This document shows positions 1 through 6,738 of a stretch of 8,621 nucleotides of DNA, piece by piece. The stretch is from Pseudomonadota bacterium (GTDB lineage Bacteria; Pseudomonadota; Gammaproteobacteria; Burkholderiales; Thiobacillaceae). The stretch lies in assembly GCA_021791235.1 (NCBI GenBank), contig JAJYXA010000370.1, forward strand, positions 1 through 8,621. Reading direction: 5' to 3'. How positions within the stretch are numbered: position 1 is the first letter of the stretch; each line of letters starts with the position of its first letter. The notes beneath the pieces are model-generated. The model was not told the DNA's origin. It made no database searches and was given only the letters and a program-made list of their open reading frames with translations. Made by a program: the position numbers and the translations under genes.

Positions 1-14
1 CCGATATCGAACAT
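1..14 (-). CDS. tatB: TatB, N-terminal fragment (twin-arginine translocase subunit)
   Basis: Only the start of the gene is present. The minus strand reads ATG-TTC-GAT-ATC-GG, giving M-F-D-I-G, which is the characteristic beginning of TatB (MFDIGFSE... in the family). It directly follows tatA on the same strand, as in tatABC operons. TatB partners TatC in the receptor complex that recognises twin-arginine signal peptides at the inner membrane. The bases just before the ATG (TGAATC, preceded by the palindromic element at 21-90) contain no purine-rich Shine-Dalgarno sequence, which is unusual for this gene. The call rests on four full codons plus context, so identity is likely but the protein itself cannot be assessed. 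Confidence 0.75.
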
Positions 15-20
15 GATTCA

Positions 21-90
21 GTTACAAGATTCAAGATCCAAGTCACAAGATTTTTTCTTGTAACTTGCATCTTGTTTCTTGCATCTTAAC
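21..90. repeat. Palindromic heptad-repeat element between tatA and tatB
   Basis: The sequence is a large imperfect inverted repeat. Arm 32-50 matches the reverse complement of 56-74 at 17 of 19 positions around a TTTTT loop (51-55). Pairing continues less well outward (25-31 with 75-81, 5 of 7), and both outer ends read GTTA (21-24, and 90-87 on the minus strand). Each arm is itself built from 7-base units of the form CAAGANN (CAAGATT, CAAGATC, CAAGTCA and so on). The element contains the tatA stop codon (88-86) and stops 6 bases short of the tatB ATG. It is AT-richer than the flanking genes. It resembles small dispersed intergenic palindromes (REP or MITE-like), but copy number elsewhere cannot be seen here. 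As RNA it could fold into a long hairpin between two cotranscribed genes. Confidence 0.75.
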
Positions 91-298
91 TCTGATGTTT
101 GTCCTTGACCTCGGCATCGATGGTGTGCCCGGTCTCATCCTTGTCACTCAATTTCGGCGCATCTTCCTTCATGCCTTCCTTGAAGCCCTTGACCGCACCG
201 CCCAGATCGCTGCCGATGTTGCGCAACTTCTTGGTGCCGAAAATCAGCATCACGATAACCAGAACAATCAACCAATGCCAAATGCTAAAGCTGCCCAT
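86..298 (-). CDS. tatA: TatA, twin-arginine translocase pore-forming subunit
   Basis: This 70-residue protein has the TatA layout: a short periplasmic N-terminus, one transmembrane helix (about residues 5-20), the FGTKKL hinge (20-25), an amphipathic helix with the conserved GSDLG (29-33) and GF (38-39), and a charged, disordered tail. A polar residue (H8) sits near the start of the membrane helix, where E. coli TatA has a glutamine. TatA oligomerises in the inner membrane to pass folded proteins with twin-arginine signals. The start is supported by a strong AGGAG seven bases upstream. The gene begins 18 bases after the HIT gene stop, at the distal end of the his operon. Its stop codon lies inside the palindromic element that precedes tatB. 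Confidence 0.95.
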   Translation of the reverse strand: MGSFSIWHWLIVLVIVMLIFGTKKLRNIGSDLGGAVKGFKEGMKEDAPKLSDKDETGHTIDAEVKDKHQS

Positions 299-305
299 GG
301 TATTT

Positions 306-313
306 CTCCTCTC
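306..313 (-). promoter_or_regulatory. Strong ribosome binding site of tatA
   Basis: On the minus strand GAGAGGAG lies seven bases before the tatA ATG. It is the clearest Shine-Dalgarno sequence in the operon, whereas many other junctions rely on overlapping stop/start codons. This fits a need for high TatA synthesis relative to TatB, which has no visible site of this kind. Confidence 0.75.
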
Positions 314-316
314 GAT

Positions 317-655
317 TTAACTGCGCTTGACGGGATCTCCCCCGCCAAATACATGAATGTGGATATGGAATACTTCCTGGCCGCCGCCGCGCCCGGTATT
401 GATGAGCGTCTTGAACCCGGCGTCAAGCCCCTGTTCCTTTGCCAGGCGTGGCGCCATCAGCAGCATCCTGCCCAGGAGCGTCTGATGATCGGGCGTGCAA
501 TCGGACAGCGTCGCGATGTGCATTTTCGGAATAATCAGAAAATGCACCCGCGCAAACGGGTGGATGTCGTGGAACGCCAGAACCTCGTCGTCTTCGTAGA
601 CCTTGCTGCTCGGAATCTGCCCGGTGACGATTTTGCAGAAAATGCAGTCGCTCAT
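317..655 (-). CDS. HIT-family nucleotide phosphoramidase/hydrolase (HinT-like)
   Basis: This 112-residue protein carries the histidine-triad motif H97-I-H99-I-H101-V near the C-terminus; the middle histidine is the nucleophile in the family. C4 and C7, with H46, fit the zinc site of the HinT/PKCI branch. Length and layout match HinT, which hydrolyses AMP linked to amines or lysine. The link with histidine synthesis is positional: in many Betaproteobacteria a HIT gene follows hisE, but its metabolic role there is not settled. The ATG overlaps the hisE stop (ATGA, 655-652), implying coupled translation. Eighteen bases separate its stop from tatA. Confidence 0.93.
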   Translation of the reverse strand: MSDCIFCKIVTGQIPSSKVYEDDEVLAFHDIHPFARVHFLIIPKMHIATLSDCTPDHQTLLGRMLLMAPRLAKEQGLDAGFKTLINTGRGGGQEVFHIHIHVFGGGDPVKRS

Positions 656-978
656 CTCGATTCACCTTGCCGATTCGCTTTTTCAGCCAGCCCGGACAAG
701 CCCTCGCGCCGCGCCAGCTCGTTCAGCACATCTGCCGGCCTCAGTCCCTTGTGCGCCAGCAGCACGAGGGTATGAAACCACAAATCGGCGACTTCGTAGA
801 TGATCTTTTCGGGCTGGTCGTCCTTCGCCGCCATCACGGTCTCGGTCGCCTCCTCACCGATTTTCTTCAGGATGGCGTCGGTACCCTTGGCATAGAGTTT
901 GGCGACATAGGAACTGTCGGGCGACGCCTGCTTGCGCGCTTCCAGCGTGTCGGCGAGGCGGTCGAGGATGTCGCTCAT
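652..978 (-). CDS. hisE: Phosphoribosyl-ATP pyrophosphatase
   Basis: HisE removes pyrophosphate from phosphoribosyl-ATP to give phosphoribosyl-AMP, the second step of histidine synthesis. The 108-residue protein has the all-helical MazG-like fold signature: E42, E43 and E46 in one helix (IGEEATETV) and E62 and D65 in the next (YEVADLWFH), which bind magnesium. It is a stand-alone protein rather than a HisIE fusion. Its ATG overlaps the hisI stop (ATGA, 978-975) and its own stop overlaps the HIT start, so it sits inside a coupled hisI-hisE-HIT block. Length is normal for a single-domain HisE. Confidence 0.96.
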   Translation of the reverse strand: MSDILDRLADTLEARKQASPDSSYVAKLYAKGTDAILKKIGEEATETVMAAKDDQPEKIIYEVADLWFHTLVLLAHKGLRPADVLNELARREGLSGLAEKANRQGESR

Positions 979-1376
979 GTGCGGTAGATCTCGTCGGGGT
1001 TCTTCAGCACCGGGGCGGTCGTCACCCAGTGGCCGCCGCCCTGATTATCCATGGCCAGCTTCTGGAAAAAACAGGAGCGTCGCCCAGTATGACAGGCGAT
1101 GCCACCCAATTGTTCGATTTTCAGCAACACCACGTCGTTGTCGCAATCCAGCCGGATTTCGCTGACATTCTGCACGTGGCCCGACTCCTCGCCCTTGCGC
1201 CACAGCTTGTTGCGCGAACGCGAAAAGTACACGCCGCGTCCGGTGCGCGCGGTTTCCTCCAGCGCCTCGCGATTCATCCACGCCACCATCAGGATTTCGC
1301 CAGAAACGGCGTCCTGCGCGATCGCGGGCACAAGCCCCTGCGCATCCCATTTGACGGCGTCGAGCCAGTCGCTCAC
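975..1376 (-). CDS. hisI: Phosphoribosyl-AMP cyclohydrolase
   Basis: HisI opens the adenine ring of phosphoribosyl-AMP, the third step of the pathway. In the 133-residue protein the substrate loop [16 protein letters not shown] spans residues 52-67, the magnesium-binding D77-C78-D79-N-D81 follows, and C95 and C102 (in CHTGRRSC) complete the zinc site with C78. I place the start at a GTG (1376-1374) that overlaps the hisF stop as GTGA and gives the expected N-terminus [10 protein letters not shown]. The frame stays open much further upstream, to about 1760, but that part is antisense-free overlap with hisF and has no HisI similarity. The protein is a stand-alone HisI, not a HisIE fusion. Confidence 0.95.
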   Translation of the reverse strand: MSDWLDAVKWDAQGLVPAIAQDAVSGEILMVAWMNREALEETARTGRGVYFSRSRNKLWRKGEESGHVQNVSEIRLDCDNDVVLLKIEQLGGIACHTGRRSCFFQKLAMDNQGGGHWVTTAPVLKNPDEIYRT

Positions 1377-2128
1377 AGCCGTACCTCGATGCCGTGCTGC
1401 TTCATGTACTTTTTCGCCTCGTCGACGCCGTACTCGCCGAAGTGGAAGATGCTCGCCGCCAGCACGGCATCGGCACGGCCCTCCTTCACACCATCGACCA
1501 GATGCTGCAGGGTTCCGACGCCGCCGCTGGCGATGATGGGAATGTCGACCGCATCGGAAATGGCACGAGTCAATTCCAGGTCGAAGCCGCTCTTGGTACC
1601 GTCGCGATCCATCGAGGTGAGCAGCAGTTCGCCCGCACCCAGGCTTTCCATCTTCTTCGCCCATTCGATCGCATCGAGCCCGGTAGCGTTGCGGCCCCCG
1701 TGGGTGAAGACTTCCCAATGGTCGCCGACGCGCTTGGCGTCGATCGCCACCACGATGCACTGGCTGCCGTAGCGGTCGGCTGCGTCCTTCACCAGCTGGG
1801 GGTTGGTGACCGCAGAGGTGTTGATGCTGACCTTGTCTGCGCCGGCATTGAGCAGGCGCTGCACGTCCCCCACTGCGCGCACGCCGCCGCCGACCGTCAG
1901 CGGGATGAACACTTCGGACGCGACCGCCTCGATGATGTGCAGGATCAGGTCGCGGTTATCAGACGACGCGGTGATGTCGAGGAAGGTCAGCTCGTCGGCG
2001 CCCGCCTCGTTGTAGCGGCGCGCGATTTCGACCGGATCGCCGGCGTCCTTCAACTCGACGAAATTGACGCCCTTGACCACGCGGCCGTTGGTGACGTCGA
2101 GGCAGGGGATAATGCGTTTTGCGAGCAT
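1373..2128 (-). CDS. hisF: Imidazole glycerol phosphate synthase, cyclase subunit
   Basis: HisF works with the glutaminase HisH. It uses ammonia channelled from HisH to convert PRFAR into imidazole glycerol phosphate and AICAR. The 251-residue beta/alpha barrel keeps both catalytic aspartates, D11 (IIPCLDV) and D130 (VVAIDAK), and the phosphate-binding loops GGGVR (80-84) and ASGGVG near the C-terminal end. Length is typical. The ATG is only 3 bases after the hisA stop, with no strong Shine-Dalgarno, so it probably depends on ribosomes finishing hisA. It overlaps hisI by GTGA. Confidence 0.98.
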   Translation of the reverse strand: MLAKRIIPCLDVTNGRVVKGVNFVELKDAGDPVEIARRYNEAGADELTFLDITASSDNRDLILHIIEAVASEVFIPLTVGGGVRAVGDVQRLLNAGADKVSINTSAVTNPQLVKDAADRYGSQCIVVAIDAKRVGDHWEVFTHGGRNATGLDAIEWAKKMESLGAGELLLTSMDRDGTKSGFDLELTRAISDAVDIPIIASGGVGTLQHLVDGVKEGRADAVLAASIFHFGEYGVDEAKKYMKQHGIEVRL

Positions 2129-2131
2129 GAA

Positions 2132-2887
2132 TTAAACGCCGAACACGCCGCCCGCCAGTTCGTCGGCGAGCTTCTGCGCCTCGGCGAAATCGAGCGTGCC
2201 CTGATAGATGGCACGCCCGGTGATCGCACCGATGATGCCGTCCTTGGCGACGGTGGACAGCGCGCGGACGTCGTCGAGGTTGGTCACGCCGCCGCTGGCG
2301 ATGACTGGGATCGACAGCGCCTGTGCGAGCCGCTGGGTGGCTTCGATGTTAACGCCGGTCAGCATGCCGTCACGGCCGATGTCGGTATAGATGACTGCCT
2401 CGACGCCGTAGCCCTCGAAACGCTTGGCCAGATCGATCACGTCGTGGCCGGTCAGCTTGGACCAGCCTTCGACCGCAACCTTGCCGTCCCTGGCGTCCAG
2501 CCCGACCATCACGTGGCCGGGGAAGGCGTCGCAGGCTTCGTGCAGGAAGCCTGGATTCTTCACCGCAGCGGTGCCGATGATGACGTAGCGCACGCCATCA
2601 TCAAGATAGCGTTCGATGGTGGCCAGATCGCGGATACCACCGCCGAGCTGCACCGGCATCTCGTCACCCACCGCGTCGACGATGGAGCGGATCGCTACGT
2701 CATTGACCGGCTTGCCGGCAAACGCGCCGTTCAGGTCGACCAGATGCAGGCGGCGCGCACCCTGCGCTTTCCAGTGGCGTGCAGTGGCGGCCGGGTCTTC
2801 TGAAAACACGGTGGCCTTGTCCATTTCGCCTTGCTCCAGGCGCACGCAGTGGCCGTCTTTAAGGTCGATCGCGGGAATAATTAACAT
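2132..2887 (-). CDS. hisA: ProFAR isomerase (phosphoribosylformimino-AICAR-phosphate isomerase)
   Basis: HisA performs the Amadori rearrangement of ProFAR to PRFAR, the substrate of HisF/HisH. The 251-residue beta/alpha barrel has the paired catalytic aspartates D8 ([10 protein letters not shown]) and D131 (VGLDARDG) and phosphate-binding GGGIR (82-86) and ASGGVTN. It is homologous to its neighbour HisF, reflecting an ancient duplication known for this family. The ATG follows hisH by 30 bases. That gap contains the 10-base palindrome GCTGATCAGC directly upstream of the ATG and no recognisable Shine-Dalgarno sequence. Confidence 0.98.
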   Translation of the reverse strand: MLIIPAIDLKDGHCVRLEQGEMDKATVFSEDPAATARHWKAQGARRLHLVDLNGAFAGKPVNDVAIRSIVDAVGDEMPVQLGGGIRDLATIERYLDDGVRYVIIGTAAVKNPGFLHEACDAFPGHVMVGLDARDGKVAVEGWSKLTGHDVIDLAKRFEGYGVEAVIYTDIGRDGMLTGVNIEATQRLAQALSIPVIASGGVTNLDDVRALSTVAKDGIIGAITGRAIYQGTLDFAEAQKLADELAGGVFGV

Positions 2888-2888
2888 G

Positions 2889-2898
2889 GCTGATCAGC
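2889..2898. repeat. Short perfect palindrome before hisA
   Basis: GCTGATCAGC is a perfect 10-base palindrome located two bases upstream of the hisA ATG, where a ribosome binding site would be expected. It may be chance, or a weak hairpin or protein site that affects hisA initiation. Nothing more can be said from one copy. Confidence 0.35.
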
Positions 2899-2917
2899 AG
2901 GGTCGTACAGGTAAAAT

Positions 2918-3604
2918 TTAGGCGCAGGCTGCGCCGGACATATCACAGGCGGAGTCGTGCTCGTCTGGATTCCAGGTTACGAAATTGCCCAGCAGCGTCA
3001 ATCCGGCATTCTGGCTTTTCTCCGGATGGAACTGGACGGCGAAGATGTTCCCCGACGCCACGGCACAGGTGAACGGGAAAGGGTAATGCGAGAAACCGGC
3101 AATCACCTCGGGCGTGGTCGGCTGCACAAAATAGCTGTGAACGAAATAAAAGCGCTCACCTTCCTCGATCCCCACCCACAACGGATGCGGCATCGCCTGA
3201 TGGACGTTGTTCCAGCCCATGTGCGGCACCTTGAGCTTGTTGCCGGCATCGTCATGCATCGCCTCGTGCGGAAAACGCTGTACCGTTCCGGGCAGTATGC
3301 CCAGGCAGGCGGTATCGCCTTCCTCGCTGTGTTCGAACAGCACCTGCATGCCCATGCAGATGCCCAGAAAGGGTTTGCTGCGAGCAGCATCGAGGATGAC
3401 CTGGCGCAACCCGCGCGCATCGATTTCGCGCATGCAGTCGCGCGCGGCGCCCTGTCCCGGAAACACCACGCGCCCGGCTTCGGCAATCACTGTCGGGTCG
3501 GACGTCACCATCACGCTAGCCGACGGCGCGACATGCTCGATAGCCTTGGACACCGAGCGCAGGTTGCCCATGCCATAGTCGATGACGGCGATGTCGACGT
3601 TCAC
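2918..3604 (-). CDS. hisH: Imidazole glycerol phosphate synthase, glutamine amidotransferase subunit
   Basis: HisH hydrolyses glutamine and passes ammonia to HisF. The 228-residue class-I (triad) amidotransferase shows the nucleophile C83 in LGICMGMQ, the H193/E195 pair in [11 protein letters not shown], and the HisH oxyanion-strand motif FPGQGA (48-53). The start is a GTG (3604-3602) overlapping the hisB stop as GTGA, with AAGGG a few bases upstream; it gives the expected beginning [15 protein letters not shown]. After the usual family end near GNFVTW (206-211) there are about 17 extra residues containing two cysteines (C220, C227), an oddity with no known role. Confidence 0.97.
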   Translation of the reverse strand: MNVDIAVIDYGMGNLRSVSKAIEHVAPSASVMVTSDPTVIAEAGRVVFPGQGAARDCMREIDARGLRQVILDAARSKPFLGICMGMQVLFEHSEEGDTACLGILPGTVQRFPHEAMHDDAGNKLKVPHMGWNNVHQAMPHPLWVGIEEGERFYFVHSYFVQPTTPEVIAGFSHYPFPFTCAVASGNIFAVQFHPEKSQNAGLTLLGNFVTWNPDEHDSACDMSGAACA

Positions 3605-4188
3605 AGGGCACCCTTGGTCGACGGCAGCACATCGCCCATGCGGGCGTCGCTTTCCACCGCCATGCGCAGCGCGCGGCCGAACGCCTTGAAGATCGTCTCG
3701 GCCTGATGGTGCGCGTTGATGCCGCGCAGGTTGTCGATGTGCAGCGTCACCCCGGCGTGGTTGATGAAGCCGCGGAAGAATTCGAGGAACAGGTCGACGT
3801 CGAATTCGCCGATGCGCGCACGCGTGTAATCGACATGGTATTCCAGCCCCGGGCGTCCCGACAGGTCGATCACCACGCGTGACAGCGCCTCGTCGAGCGG
3901 CACATAGGCGTGGCCGTAGCGGCGGATGCCCTTCTTGTCGCCGAGCGCCTGCGCGAAAGCCTGCCCCAGCGTGATGCCGGTGTCTTCCACCGTATGGTGG
4001 GCGTCGATATGCAGGTCACCCTTGGCCTGGATGTCCAGGTCGATCAGGCCATGGCGCGCGATCTGGTCGAGCATGTGGTCGAGAAACGGCACCCCGGTGG
4101 CGAGCTTCGAAACCCCCGTGCCGTCAAGGTTGAGGCCGACCGTGATCTGGGTTTCGAGGGTGTTGCGGGTGACTTGTGCGGTGCGCAT
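3601..4188 (-). CDS. hisB: Imidazoleglycerol-phosphate dehydratase
   Basis: HisB dehydrates imidazole glycerol phosphate to imidazole acetol phosphate, the sixth step. The 195-residue protein is the monofunctional form, without the N-terminal histidinol-phosphatase domain found in enteric HisB. The metal-binding signatures are HHTVED (64-69) and HHQAE (160-164), which assemble the di-manganese centre. The start ATG lies 30 bases beyond the hisC stop and has no obvious Shine-Dalgarno sequence (upstream TTATTTTCCGACGCC). Its stop overlaps hisH. Because the enzyme is monofunctional, histidinol-phosphate phosphatase must be encoded outside this window. Confidence 0.98.
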   Translation of the reverse strand: MRTAQVTRNTLETQITVGLNLDGTGVSKLATGVPFLDHMLDQIARHGLIDLDIQAKGDLHIDAHHTVEDTGITLGQAFAQALGDKKGIRRYGHAYVPLDEALSRVVIDLSGRPGLEYHVDYTRARIGEFDVDLFLEFFRGFINHAGVTLHIDNLRGINAHHQAETIFKAFGRALRMAVESDARMGDVLPSTKGAL

Positions 4189-4218
4189 GGCGTCGGAAAA
4201 TAAGGCTGTAGAGGGATT

Positions 4219-5283
4219 CTAGCAGTTCACAATGGCTTTCAATGCGGCAAGCAGTGCATCGCATTGCGCATCGGTCCCCACCGTGATGCGCAGGAACGGC
4301 GCGATGCGGTCCAGATTCTTGAAATGCCGCACGATGATGCTGCGCTCGCGCAGGCGCGAAGCCAGCACCGCGCCGTCGTGCCCAGAATGGCGGGCGAAGA
4401 TGAAGTTGGCGGCCGACGGCAGCACCTCGAAACCCAGCGTCTCCATTTCAGCCACCAGCCGGGTGCGCGTCGTCACCACCCTGGCGCAAATGGACTCGAA
4501 ATAGGCGCGGTCTTCCATCGAAGCCAGGGCGCCCGCCTGGGCGAAGCGGTCGAGCGGATAAGAGTTGAAGCTGTCCTTGACCCGGTTGAGCGCCTCAATC
4601 AGGTGCGGCTGACCGATGGCATAGCCGACGCGCAGGCCGGCCAGCGCATGCGATTTCGACAGGGTGCGCGTCACCAGCAGCTGCGGATAGCGCGCCACCA
4701 GCCCCACCGCCGACTCGCCGCCAAAGTCGATGTAGGCCTCGTCGATCACCACCACCGAGTCCGGATTGCCGGCCAGCAGGCGCTCGATTTCTTTCAGTGC
4801 CAGCAGCCGCCCAGTGGGTGCATTGGGATTGGGAAAAATCACCCCGCCGTTGGGCTTCAGGTAATCGTCGACCCGGATCTCGAACGTGTCCGTGAGCGGA
4901 ATCGCGCGGTGCGCGATCTCGTAGAGCCCGCAATAGACCGGGTAGAAGCTGTAGGTAATGTCCGGAAACAGGATCGGCTTGTCATGCTTCAGTAGCGCCA
5001 GGAAGGCGTGCGCCAGCACCTCATCGGAGCCGTTGCCAACGAACACCTGATTGGCCATCACATCGTGATAGGCAGCGATACCGGCGCGCAGCCGGTCCGA
5101 ATTGGGGTCGGGGTACAGACGCAGCGTGTCGGCGGCTTCCGCGCGCACGGCATTCAGCACCTTGGGGCTCGGCCCGTAAGGGTTTTCATTGGTGTTGAGC
5201 TTGACCAGGTTGGCCAGCTTCGGCTGCTCGCCCGGCACATAGGGCGTCAGGCCGTGCACCACGGCACTCCAGAACTGGCTCAT
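4219..5283 (-). CDS. hisC: Histidinol-phosphate aminotransferase
   Basis: HisC transfers an amino group from glutamate to imidazole acetol phosphate, giving histidinol phosphate. The 354-residue fold-type I PLP enzyme has the N-terminal [12 protein letters not shown] motif (29-40), the cofactor-contacting GNGSDE (83-88), NPNAPTG (152-158) and DEAYIDF (181-187), the Schiff-base lysine K210 in [15 protein letters not shown], and the C-terminal LRITVG. Length is normal. Its ATG overlaps the hisD stop (ATGA, 5283-5280), so the two genes are coupled. Confidence 0.97.
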   Translation of the reverse strand: MSQFWSAVVHGLTPYVPGEQPKLANLVKLNTNENPYGPSPKVLNAVRAEAADTLRLYPDPNSDRLRAGIAAYHDVMANQVFVGNGSDEVLAHAFLALLKHDKPILFPDITYSFYPVYCGLYEIAHRAIPLTDTFEIRVDDYLKPNGGVIFPNPNAPTGRLLALKEIERLLAGNPDSVVVIDEAYIDFGGESAVGLVARYPQLLVTRTLSKSHALAGLRVGYAIGQPHLIEALNRVKDSFNSYPLDRFAQAGALASMEDRAYFESICARVVTTRTRLVAEMETLGFEVLPSAANFIFARHSGHDGAVLASRLRERSIIVRHFKNLDRIAPFLRITVGTDAQCDALLAALKAIVNC

Positions 5284-6584
5284 TTATGGACCAAACGATA
5301 TTCGGCGGAACGCGCGTGTGCCTGCAGACCTTCGCCGTAAGCCAGCGTGGCGGCGATTTTCCCCAGCGTCTGTGCGCCGGCCTGCGACACGTGGATCAGG
5401 CTGCTGCGCTTCTGGAAGTCGTACACGCCCAGCGGCGACGAGAAGCGCGCGGTGCGCGACGTGGGCAACACGTGATTCGGCCCGGCACAGTAATCGCCCA
5501 GCGCCTCGCAGGTGTTCTTGCCCATGAAGATCGCGCCGGCGTGGCGCAGATTGGGCAGCAGTGCGTCGGGGTCGGCCACCGAGAGCTCCAGGTGTTCCGG
5601 CGCGATGGTGTTGGAGATCGCGACGGCGTCGTCGAGGTCGCGCGTCTTGATCAGCGCGCCGCGGTTGGTCAGCGAGGTGCGGATCACCTCGCTGCGCGGC
5701 ATCTCTTGGATCAGTTTGTCGATTGCCGCCGCCACTGCATCGAGATAGGCCGCGTCGGGCGACAGCAGGATCGATTGCGCCATCTCGTCGTGCTCGGCCT
5801 GCGAGAACAGGTCCATCGCCACCCATTCCGGCGGCGTGTTGCCGTCGGCGATGACAAGAATCTCGGAAGGTCCGGCGATCATGTCGATGCCCACCGTACC
5901 AAACACGCGGCGCTTGGCAGCCGCCACGTAGGCGTTGCCGGGGCCGACGATCTTGTCGACCTGCGGCACGGTTTGCGTGCCGTAGGCCAGCGCCGCCACC
6001 GCCTGCGCGCCGCCGATTGTGAACACGCGGTCGACCCCGGCAATCGCGGCAGCGGCCAGCACCAATTGATTTTGCTCGCCGCCCGGAGTCGGCACCACCA
6101 TGATGAGCTCACCGACACCGGCGACCTTGGCAGGGATCGCGTTCATCAGCACCGACGACGGATACGCAGCCTTGCCGCCCGGCACGTACAGCCCGACGCG
6201 GTCGAGCGGCGTGACCTTCTGCCCCAGCACGGTGCCGTCGTCCTCGGTGTAGGTCCACGACCCCTGCACCTGCTTCTCGTGATAGCGGCGCACGCGATCC
6301 GCCGCGGCTTCCAGCGCCTGGCGGGTGTCGGCGGGCAGGCGATCGAGCGCAGCCTTGAGTTGCGCCACGTTCAGTTCCAGGCTGGCCAGCGAACTTGCTG
6401 GCAGCCGATCGAAGCGCTCGGTGTATTCGAGCACGGCCGCATCGCCCCGCGACTTCACGTCGAGCAGGATGGCCGCCACCGTCTGTTCGATGGCGGCATC
6501 GGCAGCGTCGTCGAATTGCAGCAGACGGGCAAGGCGCGCCTGAAAATCAGGCTGCGCGCTATCGAGGCGGGTGAGGGTAACCAC
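5280..6584 (-). CDS. hisD: Histidinol dehydrogenase
   Basis: HisD oxidises histidinol twice with NAD+ to give histidine, the last two steps. In the 434-residue protein the zinc ligands Q262 and H265 (SQAEHDE), D364 (GDYCAGPN) and H423 ([12 protein letters not shown]) are all present, as is the catalytic pair E330-H331 (APEHLEL). The family landmarks [13 protein letters not shown] (191-203) and [10 protein letters not shown] (211-220) are intact. The start is a GTG at 6584-6582 with AGGAA four bases upstream; an in-frame stop at 6599-6597 excludes a longer protein. It is the first gene of the operon here; in many relatives hisG occupies the position just upstream, which is instead a divergent promoter region. 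Confidence 0.98.
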   Translation of the reverse strand: MVTLTRLDSAQPDFQARLARLLQFDDAADAAIEQTVAAILLDVKSRGDAAVLEYTERFDRLPASSLASLELNVAQLKAALDRLPADTRQALEAAADRVRRYHEKQVQGSWTYTEDDGTVLGQKVTPLDRVGLYVPGGKAAYPSSVLMNAIPAKVAGVGELIMVVPTPGGEQNQLVLAAAAIAGVDRVFTIGGAQAVAALAYGTQTVPQVDKIVGPGNAYVAAAKRRVFGTVGIDMIAGPSEILVIADGNTPPEWVAMDLFSQAEHDEMAQSILLSPDAAYLDAVAAAIDKLIQEMPRSEVIRTSLTNRGALIKTRDLDDAVAISNTIAPEHLELSVADPDALLPNLRHAGAIFMGKNTCEALGDYCAGPNHVLPTSRTARFSSPLGVYDFQKRSSLIHVSQAGAQTLGKIAATLAYGEGLQAHARSAEYRLVHK

Positions 6585-6588
6585 AGGA

Positions 6589-6593
6589 TTCCT
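6589..6593 (-). promoter_or_regulatory. Ribosome binding site of hisD
   Basis: AGGAA on the minus strand precedes the hisD GTG by four bases and supports this GTG as the start, together with the in-frame stop 15 bases upstream. Confidence 0.55.
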
Positions 6594-6628
6594 GCTTCAC
6601 TAAACAAGGGGCCAAAAGACTGGTTGAG

Positions 6629-6634
6629 ATTGTA
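6629..6634 (-). promoter_or_regulatory. Candidate -10 box of the his operon promoter
   Basis: TACAAT on the minus strand matches the sigma-70 -10 consensus at five of six positions and would start transcription about 35-40 bases before hisD. At 16-18 base spacing there is no good -35 hexamer (the region is A-rich, around CACGGAAAAATG), so the promoter would need an activator or the call is wrong. A second weak option is TAATAT at 6704-6699, which overlaps the -35 box of the divergent regulator gene. The 154-base region 6585-6738 otherwise holds a 10-base palindrome CCCGATCGGG (6658-6667) and no histidine-rich leader peptide. Confidence 0.3.
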
Positions 6635-6702
6635 CCGTTTTTTGGCATTTTTCCGTGCCCGATCGGGGGGTTCCGCGCGATTTTCATACCCATTCCGGAT
6701 AT

Positions 6703-6731
6703 TAGACAAAGTCCAGATCGCCGTTTATCAT
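6703..6731 (+). promoter_or_regulatory. Candidate sigma-70 promoter of the Fur-family gene
   Basis: TAGACA (6703-6708) and TATCAT (6726-6731) each match five of six consensus bases and are separated by the optimal 17 bases. Transcription would begin near 6738, next to the ATG at 6739, so the mRNA would have almost no leader. The near-palindrome TTATCATAA (6725-6733) covers the -10 box and could be an operator, possibly for the regulator itself; that part is inference. Confidence 0.5.
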
Positions 6732-6738
6732 AAGGCGC

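Noticed and set aside
45..61. Intrinsic terminator after tatA (ACAAGA, loop, TCTTGT)
   Set aside because: The central stem is AT-rich and short, and the minus strand has no T tract after it; tatB also follows, so full termination is unlikely.
21..90. CRISPR-like array because of repeated CAAGAT units
   Set aside because: The units are 7 bases long and directly adjacent, with no spacers, and they reverse orientation in the middle.
1377..1760. N-terminal extension of hisI by more than 120 residues
   Set aside because: This stretch overlaps hisF in another frame and has no HisI similarity; the GTG at 1376 gives the normal length and a GTGA overlap.
1394..2803. A 469-residue plus-strand open frame opposite hisF and hisA
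   Set aside because: Both hisF and hisA on the minus strand are full length with intact catalytic residues; the plus frame shows no domain and has shadow composition.
3374..3387. Inverted repeat TGCTGC-GA-GCAGCA
   Set aside because: It lies within the hisH coding sequence with a 2-base loop and is explained by ordinary codon choice in GC-rich DNA.
6585..6738. A his attenuator with a histidine-rich leader peptide upstream of hisD
   Set aside because: The only short minus-strand frames here (such as the 9-codon one at 6731-6702) have no run of histidine codons, and no terminator hairpin with a T tract is visible.
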